A stretch of 64,000 bases of DNA from Sycon ciliatum. Lineage: Eukaryota; Porifera; Calcarea; Leucosolenida; Sycettidae. Below are positions 60,504 through 64,000 of the stretch, piece after piece (within the stretch, counting starts at the first letter, position 1; each line of letters starts with the position of its first letter). Position numbers and translations under genes: made by a program. The stretch covers positions 78,501,626 through 78,565,625 of the forward strand of contig NC_088643.1 of NCBI RefSeq assembly GCF_964019385.1, written 5' to 3'. The notes beneath the pieces are model-generated. The model was given only the letters and a program-made list of their open reading frames with translations. It did no database searches and was not told the origin of the DNA.

Positions 60504-63500
60504 ATGTTGGCCAAATTTGAATCGAAGAGTGCTCGCGTGAAGGGCCTCGCTTTTCATCCGCACCGTCCCTGGGTCTTGTCGAGCCTGCACAATGGAAATA
60601 TCCAACTTTGGGATTATCGTATGTGCACACTGATTGAGCGGTTTGATGAGCATGACGGACCTGTTCGTGGAGTTGATTTTCACCGCGACCAGCCACTGTT
60701 TGTTTCCGGAGGAGACGATTACAAGGTCAAGGTCTGGAATTACAAAGTGAAGAGATGCTTGTTCACTCTCCTCGGTCATTTGGATTATGTGCGAACGACC
60801 AAATTCCACCATGAGAGCCCATGGATCCTCAGTGCGTCTGATGACCAGACGATTCGCATCTGGAACTGGCAATCACGCACTTGCGCCTGTGTAATGACTG
60901 GGCACAACCACTACGTCATGTGTGCCGATTTCCACCCCAAAGACGACTTGGTGGTGTCCGGCTCTCTTGATCAGACTATTCGCGTGTGGGACATTTCTGG
61001 TCTGCGCCGAAAGAACTACTCACCAGGCAGCGGTGTATCTGCCCCATCCGTTCTGTCCAGCAAGCTCCCCACATCGCCTGACCTGTTTGGCGTTACGGAC
61101 GCGGTGGTGAAGCACGTCTTGGAAGGACACGATCGTGGTGTGAACTGGGTGGCATTCCATCCCACTCTTGCTCTGATTGTGTCCGCAGCAGACGACCGTA
61201 ATGTGAAGCTGTGGCGAATGAACGATGCAAGGGCATGGGAAGTGGACACGTGCCGTGGACATTTCAACAATGTGTCTTGCTGCCTGTTTCACCCGCGCGA
61301 GGAGCTGATTCTGAGTAACTCGGAAGACAAGACAGTGCGTGTCTGGGACATGACCAAGCGCACATGTATGGCAACGTTCCGCCGCGAGAACGAGCGCTTC
61401 TGGGTGATGGCCGCTCACCCCACTCTCAACCTGTTCGCAGCAGGTCACGATGGCGGTATGGTTGTTTTCAAGCTGGAGAGAGAACGACCTGCGTATGCTG
61501 TGATGGGCAACTCCTTGTTCTATGTCAAGGACAAGCAAATCCGCCACTGTGAGCTCGGCACCAGCAAGGATGCAGTGGCTCTAACCATGCGTCACGTCTC
61601 TTCCATTCGGCCTTGCCACCTGTATTCCATGTCCTACAATGCCAAGGAGAACGCCATTCTGGTGTCGTCGCAGCCTGGTAAGGGCGATGCATTCTATGAG
61701 CTCTACGCTGTGCCTAAGTCTGATCCCGGAAGTGTCGAGCCGCGTAAGGCGAGTGGCCACAGTGCTGTCTGGGTGGCCCGTAACCGCTTTGCTGTGCTGC
61801 GCAACAACGAAATTGTCATCAAGAACTTGAAGAATGAGACGACCAAGAGCCTCCCTGCTCCCGCCGGTACCGTGTCTATGCACTTTGCCGGCACTGGTCA
61901 GGTGCTGCTGAGTGACGCCGAGTCGGTTACACTGTACGACGTGCACCAGAAGCAGTCCCTGGCTAATGTCCGTAACAACAGGCTGCGTTATGTAGTCTGG
62001 AGTGCCAACATGGCGTATGTTGCCCTGCTGACCAAGCACACCATCACCATCTGCTCGCGCAAGCTGGAGAGCCTGTGCACGGTGCATGAGAACGTGCGCG
62101 TCAAGAGCGCTTGCTGGGACGAGAGTGGTGTGCTGGTGTACAACACGTCTAACCACATCAAGTACTCTCTGACCAATGGTGACCATGGCATCATTCGTAC
62201 TCTGGACGTGCCTATCTATCTGGCCTCCATCAAGGGTACGAACGTCTACTGCCTGGACCGTCAGGGCAAGATTCGCATGCTGAACGTCGATGTCACCGAG
62301 TTCAAGTTCAAGACGGCTCTCGTTCAGCGCAAGTACGACGAAGTCCTGCGCATGGTCCGCACGGCCTCACTCGTCGGCCAGTCCATCATCTCGTATCTGC
62401 AGAAGAAGGGCTATCCAGAGGTGGCCTTGCATTTCGTGAAGGACCCGCGCACTCGCCTGAACCTGGCGCTGGAGTGTGGCAATCTGGAAGTGGCGCTAGA
62501 GGCTGCCAAGACGCTTGATGACAACTCTGCATGGGATCGCCTAGGTGCCATGGCTCTTGCACAGGGTAACCATCAGGTGGTGGAAATGGCCTACCAGCGC
62601 ACCAAGAACTTTGACCGTCTCGCCTTCCTCTACCTGCTCACCGGCAACCAGGAGAAACTCGGCAAGATGCAGAAGATCGCTGAAGTACGCAAGGACACCA
62701 GCGGTCAGTTCCAGTATGCACTATACAGCGGCGATGTGCAGGAACGTATCCGTGTCCTCCGTTCCATTGGTCAAGTTGCGCTAGCGTACATGTCTGCCAA
62801 GACGGGTGGTTTCGACGAGGAAGCTGCACAGCTGGAATCTGAGTACCCACACCTGCAGAACCTGTCGGCGTCCGGTGAAGCCTTGGTCCCGGAGCAACCG
62901 GTTGGCAGTTGTCCCCCAACATGGCCTCTGTTGACTGTCAGCAAGACCATCTTTGAATCAGCCATGGGTGGTGATATGCCGGCTGTGGACATGGACGAAG
63001 ATGTTGGTGATGCTTGGGGCGGTGAGGCTGACATCGACCTTGACAATCTCGACGACCCCATGGCTGAGGCTGATGCACCAGAGATGGAGGGCACGGGCGA
63101 TGGCTGGAATGTGGACGATGACGACTTGGATCTGCCTGAAGATTTTGACGCAGGCCCAGTCGGAGATAGCATCGGTGGCTATGTCCCCCCACAGCCAGCA
63201 CCAAGCCAAGCCAATGTTTGGGCTCACTCTCGGTTACCTGGTGATCTTGCCTGTGCTGGTGCCCTGGATGCCATGTTTGGAATCCTGAACACTCAGCTTG
63301 GTGTGGTCAACTTTGCGCCGCTGAAGCCAGTTGTCATGTCACTGTTTGCACAGTCTCGCACTGCCCTTCAAGGCTTGCCCAACACACCCGGCTTGAAGGG
63401 CTTCCCACATCGCAATTGGCAAGAAGCAGGCGCCAGCAAGGGCCTGCCTGCGTACGGCCTGCGTTTGGACCATCTGGCTGGCCGTGTTCAGTCTGCGTAC

Positions 63501-64000
63501 CAGATGACAACCGGTGGCAAGTTCAGCGAGGCAGTCGTTGTCTTCCGGTCTCTGCTTCTATCCGCTGCCATGCTCAGCGTTGACAAGCGCAAGGATGTGG
63601 AGGAAGTGCGCCAGCTGATCTCAGTATGCAGGGAGTATGTCCTTGGTCTGATCATGGAGGTCCACCGTAAAGACCTGCCCAAGGGTACTCTGGATGAGCA
63701 GAAGCGTCTATGCGAGCTTGCTGCCTATTTCACCCACTTCAACCTTCAGCCCGTACATCTGATCCTGACACTGCGCACGGCTCTCAACCTGTTCTTCCGC
63801 CTAAAGAACTTCAAGACGGCAGCATCATTTGGCCGGCGCCTTCTTGAGCTTGGCCCCAAGCCGGATGTCGCTCAGCAGGCTCGCCGCGTCCTGGCCGCGT
63901 GCGACAAGAACCTAACTGATGCCCACCAGCTGCGCTACGACGAGCTCAACCCGTTCTCCGTGTGCGGCTACTCTTATGTACCCATCTACCGTGGCAAGGC
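60504..64000 (+). CDS. COPA: Coatomer subunit alpha (COPI), partial at right edge
   Basis: Alpha subunit of the COPI coat, which sorts dilysine cargo in Golgi-to-ER vesicles. The frame is open from ATG 60504 ([19 protein letters not shown], the conserved N terminus) to the window edge, 1,165 codons. Orthologues are about 1,220, so only the last ~60 residues are missing. The N-terminal WD40 propeller (residues 1-~310) shows repeats ending [40 protein letters not shown] and TVRVWDMT. The second propeller follows, then an alpha-solenoid ([17 protein letters not shown]), an acidic linker ([14 protein letters not shown] near 870) and the C-terminal domain ([14 protein letters not shown]). There is no intron anywhere in the visible CDS, unlike the other three genes. 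Codon use is GC-rich and the frame is intact, so it looks functional. Confidence 0.97.
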   Translation, partial: MLAKFESKSARVKGLAFHPHRPWVLSSLHNGNIQLWDYRMCTLIERFDEHDGPVRGVDFHRDQPLFVSGGDDYKVKVWNYKVKRCLFTLLGHLDYVRTTKFHHESPWILSASDDQTIRIWNWQSRTCACVMTGHNHYVMCADFHPKDDLVVSGSLDQTIRVWDISGLRRKNYSPGSGVSAPSVLSSKLPTSPDLFGVTDAVVKHVLEGHDRGVNWVAFHPTLALIVSAADDRNVKLWRMNDARAWEVDTCRGHFNNVSCCLFHPREELILSNSEDKTVRVWDMTKRTCMATFRRENERFWVMAAHPTLNLFAAGHDGGMVVFKLERERPAYAVMGNSLFYVKDKQIRHCELGTSKDAVALTMRHVSSIRPCHLYSMSYNAKENAILVSSQPGKGDAFYELYAVPKSDPGSVEPRKASGHSAVWVARNRFAVLRNNEIVIKNLKNETTKSLPAPAGTVSMHFAGTGQVLLSDAESVTLYDVHQKQSLANVRNNRLRYVVWSANMAYVALLTKHTITICSRKLESLCTVHENVRVKSACWDESGVLVYNTSNHIKYSLTNGDHGIIRTLDVPIYLASIKGTNVYCLDRQGKIRMLNVDVTEFKFKTALVQRKYDEVLRMVRTASLVGQSIISYLQKKGYPEVALHFVKDPRTRLNLALECGNLEVALEAAKTLDDNSAWDRLGAMALAQGNHQVVEMAYQRTKNFDRLAFLYLLTGNQEKLGKMQKIAEVRKDTSGQFQYALYSGDVQERIRVLRSIGQVALAYMSAKTGGFDEEAAQLESEYPHLQNLSASGEALVPEQPVGSCPPTWPLLTVSKTIFESAMGGDMPAVDMDEDVGDAWGGEADIDLDNLDDPMAEADAPEMEGTGDGWNVDDDDLDLPEDFDAGPVGDSIGGYVPPQPAPSQANVWAHSRLPGDLACAGALDAMFGILNTQLGVVNFAPLKPVVMSLFAQSRTALQGLPNTPGLKGFPHRNWQEAGASKGLPAYGLRLDHLAGRVQSAYQMTTGGKFSEAVVVFRSLLLSAAMLSVDKRKDVEEVRQLISVCREYVLGLIMEVHRKDLPKGTLDEQKRLCELAAYFTHFNLQPVHLILTLRTALNLFFRLKNFKTAASFGRRLLELGPKPDVAQQARRVLAACDKNLTDAHQLRYDELNPFSVCGYSYVPIYRGK

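Overview
This is a piece of nuclear DNA from a multicellular animal, most likely a marine invertebrate. The conserved genes are split by GT-AG introns and match animal orthologues. The rest is dense in marine-invertebrate repeats: Penelope-like retroelements with hammerhead ribozymes, pogo-like and hAT-like miniature elements, tRNA-derived SINEs and a non-LTR retrotransposon. A sponge or another early-branching animal would fit, but the sequence alone does not settle the species. There are no prokaryotic features. Layout, left to right. 0-4.6 kb: tandem repeats, a broken hAT transposase, a retroelement fragment and two large fold-back elements. 4.6-11.4 kb: the C-terminal eight exons of POLA2 (DNA polymerase alpha B subunit, + strand), with introns holding miniature elements, a 382-bp TG microsatellite and an 8-bp minisatellite. 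13.3-21.8 kb: complete EIF5 (- strand, 8 exons, 437 codons), convergent with POLA2; its largest intron holds a small zinc-finger gene and unrecognised ORFs. 22.5-38.9 kb: five complete and one 5'-truncated head-to-tail copies of a Penelope-like element with an exact 2,935-bp period, capped by an inverted 488-bp fragment. 43.5-47.3 kb: complete SLC34-type sodium/phosphate cotransporter (- strand, 4 exons, 591 codons), with two opposed hammerhead ribozymes in one intron. 50-60 kb: nested fold-back elements, more ribozyme relics, fragments of a second Penelope-like family, an intact 945-residue LINE ORF and head-to-head tRNA-derived SINEs. 60.5 kb to the right edge: COPA (coatomer alpha), open without introns for 1,165 codons. 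The four conserved genes are housekeeping or transport genes with no obvious shared pathway. The most unusual content is the ribozyme-bearing Penelope tandem array and the scatter of small ribozyme-containing fold-back elements around it. Tandem transcripts of such an array could cleave themselves into unit-length RNAs; that is inferred from the motifs, not observed.
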